NCBI GenBank assembly: GCA_023458315.1
Contig: JAEXAH010000147.1
Location: forward strand, 1-12,694
From: Pseudomonadota bacterium
GTDB taxonomy: Bacteria; Pseudomonadota; Alphaproteobacteria; Rhodospirillales; Magnetospirillaceae
Length of the DNA stretch: 12,694 nucleotides
Reading direction: 5' to 3'
Shown here: one piece after another, positions 6,981 through 12,124 of the stretch
Position numbering within the stretch: position 1 is the first letter of the stretch
Layout: each line of letters opens with the position of its first letter
Translations under genes and position numbers: made by a program
The notes under the pieces: model-generated
Databases searched by the model: none
What the model saw: the letters and a program-made list of their open reading frames with translations, nothing else
What the model was told of the DNA's origin: nothing

Positions 6981-7694
6981 GTGAAAGGTTTCTTCCGCTC
7001 TCTGCTGCTTCTGGCCGGGCTGGCCTGCCTGCCCGCCTGTGCCGCATCCGAAGGGATGACGGCGCAGCAGCCGAGCGCGACGTCTCCGTCCCCGTCGCCC
7101 GCCCTGCTTCAGCCTGCCGCGCCCCCGACCGTCACCAGCCGAAGCGTGTCGGTCCATTTCGACAAGAACAGCGCCGACATCCGGGCCGCCGCCATGCAGA
7201 TCCTGTATGGCGCGGCCCTGGAAAGCCGTGGACACCGCATCACCGCCATTCGCGTGATCGGCCATGCCGACGCCAACGGCCGCCGCGCCTATAACCAGCG
7301 CCTGTCCGAACAGCGGGCGGCGAGCGTCGCCGACCAACTGAACAAACTGGGTCTGCGCGCCGAGCGTATCGAAGTGGTGGGGGCTGGCGAAGCCGCGCCG
7401 CAGCGCAAGGGCAAGAAGCGGATCGCCACCGCCGAGGACCGGCGCGTCGAGATCATCATCGAGACGGTGGCCGAGCAGACGGCAGCCCTGGCCCCGCCCT
7501 CGGCCGCCGCCCTGGCCTCGGCATCCCCGGCCAACGGCGACGCCGCCGCCATCGGGGCCGTCACCATCGCCCCGCGTGCCGCCCAACAGATCGTCGTCGC
7601 CGCGCCGGTGTGGTTGCAACCGCTCGGCAAACCCGCTATCAAGCGGAACTTCGTCGCCCCCGGCACCACCTGGCTTCCGCCGCCAGCCGCCTGA
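6981..7694 (+). CDS. OmpA-family peptidoglycan-binding lipoprotein
   Basis: The 237-residue product begins with a short signal peptide ending in the lipobox LPAC, so Cys20 is probably lipidated. A Ser/Pro/Ala linker leads to an OmpA C-terminal domain (about 52-162): SVSVHFDKNSADI, then GHADANGRRAYNQRLSEQRAASV, then GAGE and AEDRRVEIIIE. Asp97 and the arginine of DRRVEI correspond to the residues that bind diaminopimelate in peptidoglycan. The family ties the outer membrane to the cell wall. A low-complexity Ala/Pro tail of about 70 residues follows and is unusual in length. The start is a GTG at 6981, chosen because it places the lipobox correctly; its ribosome site is poor. An ATG at 6894 would add 29 residues before the signal sequence. 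Confidence 0.85.
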   Translation: MKGFFRSLLLLAGLACLPACAASEGMTAQQPSATSPSPSPALLQPAAPPTVTSRSVSVHFDKNSADIRAAAMQILYGAALESRGHRITAIRVIGHADANGRRAYNQRLSEQRAASVADQLNKLGLRAERIEVVGAGEAAPQRKGKKRIATAEDRRVEIIIETVAEQTAALAPPSAAALASASPANGDAAAIGAVTIAPRAAQQIVVAAPVWLQPLGKPAIKRNFVAPGTTWLPPPAA

Positions 7695-7704
7695 CGGGCG
7701 CACC

Positions 7705-7794
7705 GGAAGGGTGGCCGAGTGGTTTAAGGCAGCGGTCTTGAAAACCGCCGTAGGTGCAAGCCTACCGTGGGTTCGAATCCCACCCCTTCCGCCA
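7705..7794 (+). tRNA. tRNA-Ser (anticodon UGA)
   Basis: A complete 90-base serine tRNA is visible. The acceptor stem GGAAGGG (7705-7711) pairs with CCCTTCC (7784-7790). The anticodon arm GCGGT-CTTGAAA-ACCGC gives anticodon TGA, reading UCA. A long variable arm (GTAGGTGCAAGCCTAC region) is typical of class II tRNAs, and the T-loop is GTTCGAATC. Discriminator G is followed by an encoded CCA. An integrase gene begins 228 bp downstream on the same strand, so the 3' half of this gene is the likely chromosomal attachment site. Confidence 0.97.
7771..7794 (+). other. Probable attachment site (attL core) in tRNA-Ser 3' end
   Basis: The tRNA 3' end, from the T-loop to CCA, is the usual crossover target of P4-type tyrosine integrases. 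The integrase lies immediately downstream, and gene content changes from chromosomal to phage-like here. The exact core cannot be set because the partner repeat (attR) is not in the window. Confidence 0.6.
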
Positions 7795-7905
7795 ATTCCC
7801 TGTCTATAGTCATCTATGGATGTCCATGAAAATGGCGAAAAACATAGGTTTTCTCATCGGACATCATCCACCGCCGCCCATCCTTGACCGCCACAATCAA
7901 GTGCG

Positions 7906-7990
7906 AGATGATGGGTAGAAAGGTGGGTAGCCGCCCATTACCCATCATCTGGGCATCAGTTCCACGGCCATACCCATCATCTACCCATCA
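7906..7990. repeat. Repeated TACCCATCATCT motifs (probable integrase arm sites)
   Basis: The 12-mer TACCCATCATCT occurs exactly at 7939-7950 and 7971-7982, and as an exact reverse complement at 7906-7917. A shorter TACCCATCA at 7982-7990 abuts the second copy, giving an 11-bp period. Related but imperfect copies flank these. Two more TACCCATCA copies lie inside the integrase gene (8431-8439 and 8450-8458). The cluster sits between the attachment site and the integrase start, where arm-type binding sites for the integrase N-terminal domain, or operators controlling int, are expected. Confidence 0.75.
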
Positions 7991-8022
7991 GAACTGCACT
8001 GATATGTTGGGAGGATTGGGAA

Positions 8023-9237
8023 ATGCCGAGGCAGGCCGCAGGGTTGACCGCTCGTAAGGTCGATACCATCAAAACGCCAGGCCTTTTTGCCGATGGCGGC
8101 GGGCTATACCTACAGGTTACCGCGAGCGGCGCGAAGACGTGGATCTATCGATACAGCCTGGGCGGGCGCCGCCGCGACATGGGACTAGGCTCCGCCGGTA
8201 CCTTGGGCCTTGCAGATGCCCGGGAGCGGGCCGCAGATGCCCGAAAGCAGGTCGCGGACGGCATTGACCCCATCGAAGCAAAACGGGCCTCCGCAGCAGC
8301 CCAAATGATCGAGGCTGCGAGACTGACCACTCTCAAGCAGGTCGCAGAAAGCTACGTCACCTCCATGCGGGCGGGCTGGAAGAATAGCAAGCACGCGGCG
8401 CAATGGGGTTCAACACTGGAAGCATACACTTACCCATCAATCGGCGATCTACCCATCAACGCCATTGATACCGCCCTGGTGCTGAGGGTGTTGGAACCTC
8501 TATGGCGCACAAAGACCGAAACCGCTAGCCGTCTGCGCGGTCGCATTGAGGCGATCCTGGATTATGCGAAGGTGCGCGGGCTGCGCGATGGCGAGAACCC
8601 CGCCCGGTGGAAGGGGCACCTCGACCACATCCTTCCGCCGCGCGCGGCTGTGGCAAAAGTTCGCCACCACGCCTCCCTGCCCTTTGCTGCGATACCTGGC
8701 TTTTGGCCCAAATTGCAGGTCCAGGACGGCATGGGGGCTCGCGCCCTGGAACTTGCCGTCCTGACAGCGACCCGGACAGGTGAAGTCTTGGGCGCGAAAT
8801 GGGAAGAATTCGACCTCGAAGGGGCAGTTTGGACGATCCCGGCCGAACGCATGAAAGCCGGTGCTGAGCACCGCGTGCCTCTGACGCCCCCCGCCCTGGC
8901 ATTGCTGCGTAAGTGCCAGTCTGTACGCCAGGGGGATTACGTTTTCCGGGGCCAAACGGTAACGCGCCCGCTGTCCAATATGGCAATGGCGATGGTGTTG
9001 CGGCGGATGAAAGTGGACGCCACGCCCCACGGTTTTCGCAGCTCATTTCGCACTTGGGCGGCAGAACAAACCCGCCACCAGCATGAGGTGGCCGAAGCAG
9101 CCCTGGCCCATGTCATTGCCGATAAGGTGGTCGCCGCATATCAACGTGGCGACCTGTTCGAGAAACGTAGGCGCTTGATGGAAGACTGGGCTGCATTCGT
9201 AGAGCATGGGAATCCCGCCAACCTCGGCGGGATTTAG
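8023..9237 (+). CDS. int: Tyrosine-type site-specific integrase (P4/DUF4102 type)
   Basis: This 404-residue recombinase should insert and excise the element at the tRNA-Ser gene. The N-terminal DUF4102-like arm-binding domain (about 7-90) includes LTARKVDTIKTPGLFADGGGLYLQV and the RRRDMGLG strand. A helical core-binding domain follows (about 100-200), then the catalytic domain. Catalytic residues visible are Arg251 (TATRTGE), Lys278 (ERMKAG), His336 and Arg339 (HGFR), His363 (in LAH, where LGH is usual) and nucleophile Tyr373 (AAYQRGD). The C-terminal RRRLMEDWAAFVE is also typical. The ATG follows GGGAGG at 8009-8014. A terminator-like hairpin overlaps the 3' end. Length is normal and no damage is seen, so the protein is probably active. 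Confidence 0.96.
   Translation: MPRQAAGLTARKVDTIKTPGLFADGGGLYLQVTASGAKTWIYRYSLGGRRRDMGLGSAGTLGLADARERAADARKQVADGIDPIEAKRASAAAQMIEAARLTTLKQVAESYVTSMRAGWKNSKHAAQWGSTLEAYTYPSIGDLPINAIDTALVLRVLEPLWRTKTETASRLRGRIEAILDYAKVRGLRDGENPARWKGHLDHILPPRAAVAKVRHHASLPFAAIPGFWPKLQVQDGMGARALELAVLTATRTGEVLGAKWEEFDLEGAVWTIPAERMKAGAEHRVPLTPPALALLRKCQSVRQGDYVFRGQTVTRPLSNMAMAMVLRRMKVDATPHGFRSSFRTWAAEQTRHQHEVAEAALAHVIADKVVAAYQRGDLFEKRRRLMEDWAAFVEHGNPANLGGI
8431..8458. repeat. Two TACCCATCA copies inside the integrase gene
   Basis: TACCCATCA occurs at 8431-8439 and 8450-8458, 19 bp apart, in the codons for YPSIGDLPI. These match the core of the motif clustered upstream of the integrase start and may be extra protein-binding sites within the coding region. 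Confidence 0.55.
9211..9235 (+). terminator. Terminator-like hairpin at integrase 3' end
   Basis: AATCCCGCC (9211-9219) pairs with GGCGGGATT (9226-9234) around a 6-base loop, giving a 9-bp stem that lies within the last codons of the integrase. The stop codon follows directly. Only a three-T run is present, so termination may be partial. Confidence 0.6.
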
Positions 9238-9245
9238 TAGTCCAT

Positions 9246-9286
9246 GTCAATACGTGGTTGACAAAACCCGGGCTGGACCTTTACAT
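9246..9286 (+). promoter_or_regulatory. Candidate sigma-70 promoter with overlapping inverted repeat
   Basis: A perfect -35 hexamer TTGACA (9258-9263) is followed after exactly 17 bp by TTACAT (9281-9286), a 3-of-6 match to the -10 box. GTCAA (9246-9250) and TTGAC (9258-9262) form an inverted repeat overlapping the -35 box, a plausible operator. CCATGT (9242-9247) and ACATGG (9283-9288) form a second, wider inverted pair. Transcription from here would run straight into three terminators before the downstream operon. Confidence 0.5.
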
Positions 9287-9305
9287 GGTGCCAGGACACA
9301 ACGAG

Positions 9306-9339
9306 CGCCCGGAGGGAAACCTGCCGGGCGTTTTCTTTT
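9306..9339 (+). terminator. Intrinsic terminator 1 of 3
   Basis: CGCCCGG (9306-9312) pairs with CCGGGCG (9324-9330), extended by AGG/CCT with one bulged G around a GAAA loop, and is followed by TTTTCTTTT. It is a strong classical terminator shape on the plus strand. Confidence 0.8.
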
Positions 9340-9344
9340 GCCCC

Positions 9345-9369
9345 GCCCGGCTTTTAGCCGGGCTTTTTT
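9345..9369 (+). terminator. Intrinsic terminator 2 of 3
   Basis: GCCCGGC (9345-9351), a 5-base loop and GCCGGGC (9357-9363) are followed by TTTTTT. It begins only 5 bp after the T-run of the first terminator. Confidence 0.82.
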
Positions 9370-9380
9370 ATGCCCTCAAC

Positions 9381-9414
9381 AAAACCCGCCAGCGGCAACC
9401 GCTGGCGGGTTTTT
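9381..9414. terminator. Intrinsic terminator 3 of 3 (bidirectional)
   Basis: CCCGCCAGCGG (9385-9395), a CAA loop and CCGCTGGCGGG (9399-9409) form an 11-bp perfect stem, flanked by AAAA on the left and TTTTT on the right. It should work on both strands. It ends 17 bp before the start codon of the helix-turn-helix gene. Confidence 0.85.
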
Positions 9415-9431
9415 GCGTCTGGAGAGAAGTG

Positions 9432-9623
9432 ATGCAGAACCAAGGTCACAGCACTGCGGAACGTTACGGTTGGTCCGTCAACGATTGGGCCGCTGCCGCG
9501 GGAATTTCCCGAGCCTCGGTGTACGAGCTGCTGCCCAACCTGGAAACCGTGAAGTTTGGCGGGAAGCGCCTGATTCTCACCCATCCCAAGGATTGGCTGC
9601 AATCGCTCAAGGGAGCCGCTTGA
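9432..9623 (+). CDS. Small helix-turn-helix DNA-binding protein (excisionase/AlpA-like)
   Basis: This is a 63-residue protein. The segment WSVNDWAAAAGISRASVYELLPNLETVKFGGKRLILTHPKDWLQSL has the shape of a MerR/AlpA/Xis winged helix: a helix-turn-helix with AGISRASVYELL, then a beta hairpin with GGKRLI and a final helix. Such proteins next to integrases act as excisionases or as activators of integrase or of element induction. Which applies here is inference from position. The ATG at 9432 has GGAGAGAAG shortly upstream; the frame stays open back through the three terminators, but coding through them is unlikely. The stop codon shares its last base with the next gene's ATG, so it is the first gene of a coupled three-gene operon. 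Confidence 0.78.
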   Translation: MQNQGHSTAERYGWSVNDWAAAAGISRASVYELLPNLETVKFGGKRLILTHPKDWLQSLKGAA

Positions 9624-10246
9624 TGTTGCGGCCCGCTTCGGCCTCCGCCATTCGGGCGGCATCCTACGGGCTGGAGCGACGGGCGCTTCGGATCGAGTTG
9701 CTTGATGCACTCGCTCGGGCGGATGCGCTGCCGCCAACCGCGAAAGCCCGGCACCGGGACCTTGTCGGGTTGGTTGGGCATCGTCTCAATGTTGGCGGTG
9801 TTGGCGTATCGCCCATCGTTGCCGACACGACGACGGGCACATATCAGCCGTTCCCTGGCGGTGCCCTGATGGCCCTGATCGTGCCGGTACGGGAAGCCCC
9901 AAACGACCGCAGCGTCCCCCTTCTCGACCTGCTGGCGTGGTTACCGCGGACAGGTGAAATTTTCACCCGTCTCGGCAACGCCGATATCCTGGGCTGGCAA
10001 CACGTCGAGCCATTACCCCCGGATGGCCCTGTCCGCGTCCATACGACGCCAGGGACATGGTGCCGCTCTGGCGGCGACGGCGTGGTGGTGATCGACTGGC
10101 GCAGGTGCCGGTCACAGCTCGGGCACCTCTCCGCCGTCGCCGTGGATGCTGACGCCATGGATCTCGGCCGCCGCCTTGATGCTGCCCTTAAGCCGCCGCC
10201 TGGGCACCGCCCTGAGGTCCTGGTCAACCGGGGGCGGGCAGCATGA
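9623..10246 (+). CDS. Hypothetical element protein upstream of replication ATPase
   Basis: The family is not recognised. The 207-residue product has no signal peptide or membrane segment. After a basic helical N-terminus (about 1-50, ending KARHRDLVGLVGHRL), a beta-rich part contains GALMALIVPVREAPN, LLDLLAWLPRTGEIFTRLGNADILGW, GPVRVHTTPGTWCRSGGDGVVVIDWRR and DADAMDLGRRLDAAL. The start at 9623 is chosen because the ATG shares one base with the preceding stop (TGATG). Its own stop overlaps the next ATG (ATGA). The tight coupling to a RepA-like ATPase suggests a role in replication of the element, for example primase-like or helicase-accessory. That is inference from position; no catalytic motif was identified. 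Confidence 0.8.
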   Translation: MLRPASASAIRAASYGLERRALRIELLDALARADALPPTAKARHRDLVGLVGHRLNVGGVGVSPIVADTTTGTYQPFPGGALMALIVPVREAPNDRSVPLLDLLAWLPRTGEIFTRLGNADILGWQHVEPLPPDGPVRVHTTPGTWCRSGGDGVVVIDWRRCRSQLGHLSAVAVDADAMDLGRRLDAALKPPPGHRPEVLVNRGRAA

Positions 10247-11427
10247 GCGATGACTTCGTCCCGCTTCGGCAAGCAACCCACCGTCCCCGCGAGCGACCAA
10301 CCGTTGAAGGGTGCCGACGTGCATCGCGAGCGGGCGTGATCAGCGCAGCCACTTTGCTTTCGCGCCCTCCCCCTGCGCGGCGCTGGCTGATCAGGGATCT
10401 CATCCCCATGCGTGCCACGACCCTGTTCAGTGCCCACGGTGGCGATGGAAAGTCATTGTTGGCCCTCCAACTCGCGCTGGCGGTCGCCTCCGGCGGCAAG
10501 TGGCTGGGGTACGAGATCGCAGAACCCGGACGGGTCGGCCTGATCTCCTGCGAAGACGATACCGACGAAATGCATGTCCGCCTCTCTGGCATCGTCAGCG
10601 CCGAGGACATTTCCCCAGCCCCATTGCAAGACATCGATCTCTGGGACCGCGTCGGTGTTGAATCATTTCTGACGAAGCAAGGGCAGTATGGTGTTCCAGA
10701 AGCGACTGATTTCGTAGGAAACGTTGAAAATTGGATTGTCGATGGCGAGATAAAATTACTCATCCTCGACAGTCTGTACAACTTCATGAGCGGCAACCAA
10801 AACGATTGGTCTGTCGCTCAATTTTTCATGAATACCGTGAATGGTCTTGCCCGAGATGCCGATTGTGCCGTCTTGATTTTGACTCATCCAAGCCAGAGCG
10901 GGCGTGCAAGCGGCGAAGGTGGTGCCGGAGCACTGGCATTCCACAATGCTTGCCGAGGGCGCTTGTACATGCAACGCGAGCTGACCGAGGACGGTCAAGA
11001 CACGGGCGTCCGCATCATCCGCACCAAAAAGGCCAACCGAGGGCCAGGAAACGAGGAAATCCGTTGCCGTTGGCAGGATGGGCGCTTCGTGCCCGACGTT
11101 GCCGGTGGTGCTGGCGGCTTCGTGGATGCCATCGAACGGCGCACTCGCGATGAGGTGGCCCGGAGTGTGTTTATGGCCTGCATGGCCGATCTGGCGCAGC
11201 AAGGTCGCAAGGTCGGGCTGACCCCTGTTGCGCCTAACTATGCTGTCAGGGAGGCGCTAACCCTCAGTCGCGCGAAAGGCTGGAAACGCAAAGAGTTAGA
11301 GGCGGCAATGCATGTGCTTCTGGAGGAAGGGGAGCTGTGCTTGACCGAGGAAGGCCCGCCATCCAAACGGCGGGCCTACCTGGTCCTTCGCCCCGAGATC
11401 GAGGCCGGGAAAGGGCGGCTGTTCTGA
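10243..11427 (+). CDS. RepA-like AAA family ATPase (putative replicative helicase)
   Basis: The 394-residue protein carries a RecA-fold ATPase of the AAA_25/RepA type. Walker A is SAHGGDGKS at 63-71 with Lys70. A conserved acidic LISCEDDTDEM lies at 100-110. Walker B is LLILD (172-176) followed by SLYNFMSGNQND. A motif-4-like LILTHPSQSGRASGEGGAGALAFHNACRGRLYM (211-243) matches the histidine loop and the following helicase region of RSF1010 RepA-like hexameric helicases. A C-terminal part of about 100 residues, ending ELEAAMHVLLEEGELCLTEE, resembles a winged helix. The likely role is unwinding DNA during element replication. The ATG overlaps the preceding stop by 4 bp. A terminator overlaps the stop codon and an iteron-like array follows. 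Confidence 0.87.
   Translation: MSDDFVPLRQATHRPRERPTVEGCRRASRAGVISAATLLSRPPPARRWLIRDLIPMRATTLFSAHGGDGKSLLALQLALAVASGGKWLGYEIAEPGRVGLISCEDDTDEMHVRLSGIVSAEDISPAPLQDIDLWDRVGVESFLTKQGQYGVPEATDFVGNVENWIVDGEIKLLILDSLYNFMSGNQNDWSVAQFFMNTVNGLARDADCAVLILTHPSQSGRASGEGGAGALAFHNACRGRLYMQRELTEDGQDTGVRIIRTKKANRGPGNEEIRCRWQDGRFVPDVAGGAGGFVDAIERRTRDEVARSVFMACMADLAQQGRKVGLTPVAPNYAVREALTLSRAKGWKRKELEAAMHVLLEEGELCLTEEGPPSKRRAYLVLRPEIEAGKGRLF
11352..11377. repeat. Inverted repeat inside the ATPase gene
   Basis: AGGCCCGCC (11352-11360) and GGCGGGCCT (11369-11377) form a perfect 9-bp stem with an 8-base loop. No T-run follows. It lies within codons near the gene's 3' end and may simply be an incidental hairpin. 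Confidence 0.5.
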
Positions 11428-11437
11428 GCCGCCTTTT
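11414..11437 (+). terminator. Intrinsic terminator overlapping the ATPase stop codon
   Basis: GGCGGCT (11414-11420), a 6-base loop and AGCCGCC (11427-11433) are followed by TTTT. The TGA stop at 11425-11427 lies in the loop and the first base of the right arm. It should end the three-gene operon and separate it from the downstream module. Confidence 0.75.
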
Positions 11438-11465
11438 CGCTTCCATGCTGGCGTTCCCCGCCTTC

Positions 11466-11574
11466 TTCCAAGCTCTTCCAAGCAACTCATAACCAATTGA
11501 TTTCATTGATTTCCAAGCGGAACTTCCAAGCCTGTTCCAAGCTCTATAACGCATTGATTTCATTGATTTCCAAG
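11466..11574. repeat. Iteron-like array of TTCCAAG repeats
   Basis: TTCCAAG occurs six times in the same direction, starting at 11466, 11476, 11511, 11524, 11535 and 11568. A longer block is duplicated exactly at 11496-11517 and 11553-11574 (22 bp, beginning ATTGATTTCATTGATTT and ending in TTCCAAG), with a 57-bp offset. Within that block ATTGATTT is itself doubled. The array is AT-rich within GC-rich DNA and lies just after the replication ATPase gene. This fits an iteron origin with an unwinding element. A terminase-recognition site or an operator for the downstream genes is also possible. Confidence 0.7.
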
Positions 11575-11588
11575 TCGTTCCTTCCGTC

Positions 11589-11640
11589 CCCCCTATACCC
11601 CCTATATGGGCCGCTATAGGCGGCGGCCCATGGGAAGGAG
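11589..11640 (+). promoter_or_regulatory. Leader of small-protein/protease operon: tandem 9-mer, hairpin and RBS
   Basis: CCCCCTATA is repeated in tandem (11589-11597 and 11598-11606). It is followed by a perfect 9-bp hairpin, ATGGGCCGC (11606-11614) with GCGGCCCAT (11623-11631), and then a strong ribosome site GGAAGGAG (11633-11640). This lies directly ahead of the next start codon, so binding here or RNA folding could control expression of the capsid-protease operon. Confidence 0.5.
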
Positions 11641-11647
11641 TTTTGCC

Positions 11648-12124
11648 ATGGCCTCCCCTTCACTCTCCACCTCACCTGATCGTGGCAGCGATCCGACCGC
11701 CATCACCCGCGCCGAGTTGGAGTTGGAGGCGGCCATTCGGCGGGGTGACATCGATGCCGCGAAGGCATTGATGTGGGAAATCGGGGCAATGGTGACCCGC
11801 GCGGCCCACCTTGCGGAGCGTCGGAAAGCGGGGCTGTGTTCCGGGGAGGCTCGGCGTGCACAGTCCGACAAGAAGCTGCGGCGCTGGCTGGAGATCGCCG
11901 GGCCATACCGCCTGCGCCACCCCGATCATTCCACCGCCGATGTTGCCCGCTTCGTGGCGTCCGAGGTGGAGCGCCTGAACCTTGATTGCCGAGCAGCCCT
12001 CGACACGATCCGAAAAGCCCTGGCCGGTACCGCGAAAAAAGTTGGCACCGAACATTGTTCCCGGCCATGCGCCCCGAATGCCGGTCCTGCATGCTGCGAG
12101 CAATCAACACCGGAGGCCCGATGA
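11648..12124 (+). CDS. Hypothetical phage/element protein upstream of capsid protease
   Basis: The family is not recognised. The 158-residue product is mostly helical and charged: ITRAELELEAAIRRGDIDAAKALMWEIGAMVTRAAHLAERRKAG, then SDKKLRRWLEIAGPYRLRHPDHSTADVARFVASEVERLNL. The second part could be a small DNA-binding helical domain. The C-terminus carries four clustered cysteines (CSRPCAPNAGPACCEQ). The ATG at 11648 is chosen for the strong GGAAGGAG seven bases upstream; the frame is open to 11606, but that start lies in the hairpin. The stop overlaps the protease ATG by 4 bp, so the two are probably translated together. A small terminase subunit or capsid accessory protein is possible but no motif proves either. 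Confidence 0.75.
   Translation: MASPSLSTSPDRGSDPTAITRAELELEAAIRRGDIDAAKALMWEIGAMVTRAAHLAERRKAGLCSGEARRAQSDKKLRRWLEIAGPYRLRHPDHSTADVARFVASEVERLNLDCRAALDTIRKALAGTAKKVGTEHCSRPCAPNAGPACCEQSTPEAR

Noticed and set aside
9258..9431. N-terminal extension of the helix-turn-helix gene through the same open frame
   Set aside because: The extension would begin in the -35 box or shortly after and translate through three terminator hairpins. The ATG at 9432 has its own ribosome site and gives a compact domain of normal size.
11466..11574. CRISPR array
   Set aside because: Repeats are only 7 bp, or one 22-bp pair, with irregular spacing, and no cas genes are nearby. Iteron or operator repeats fit better.
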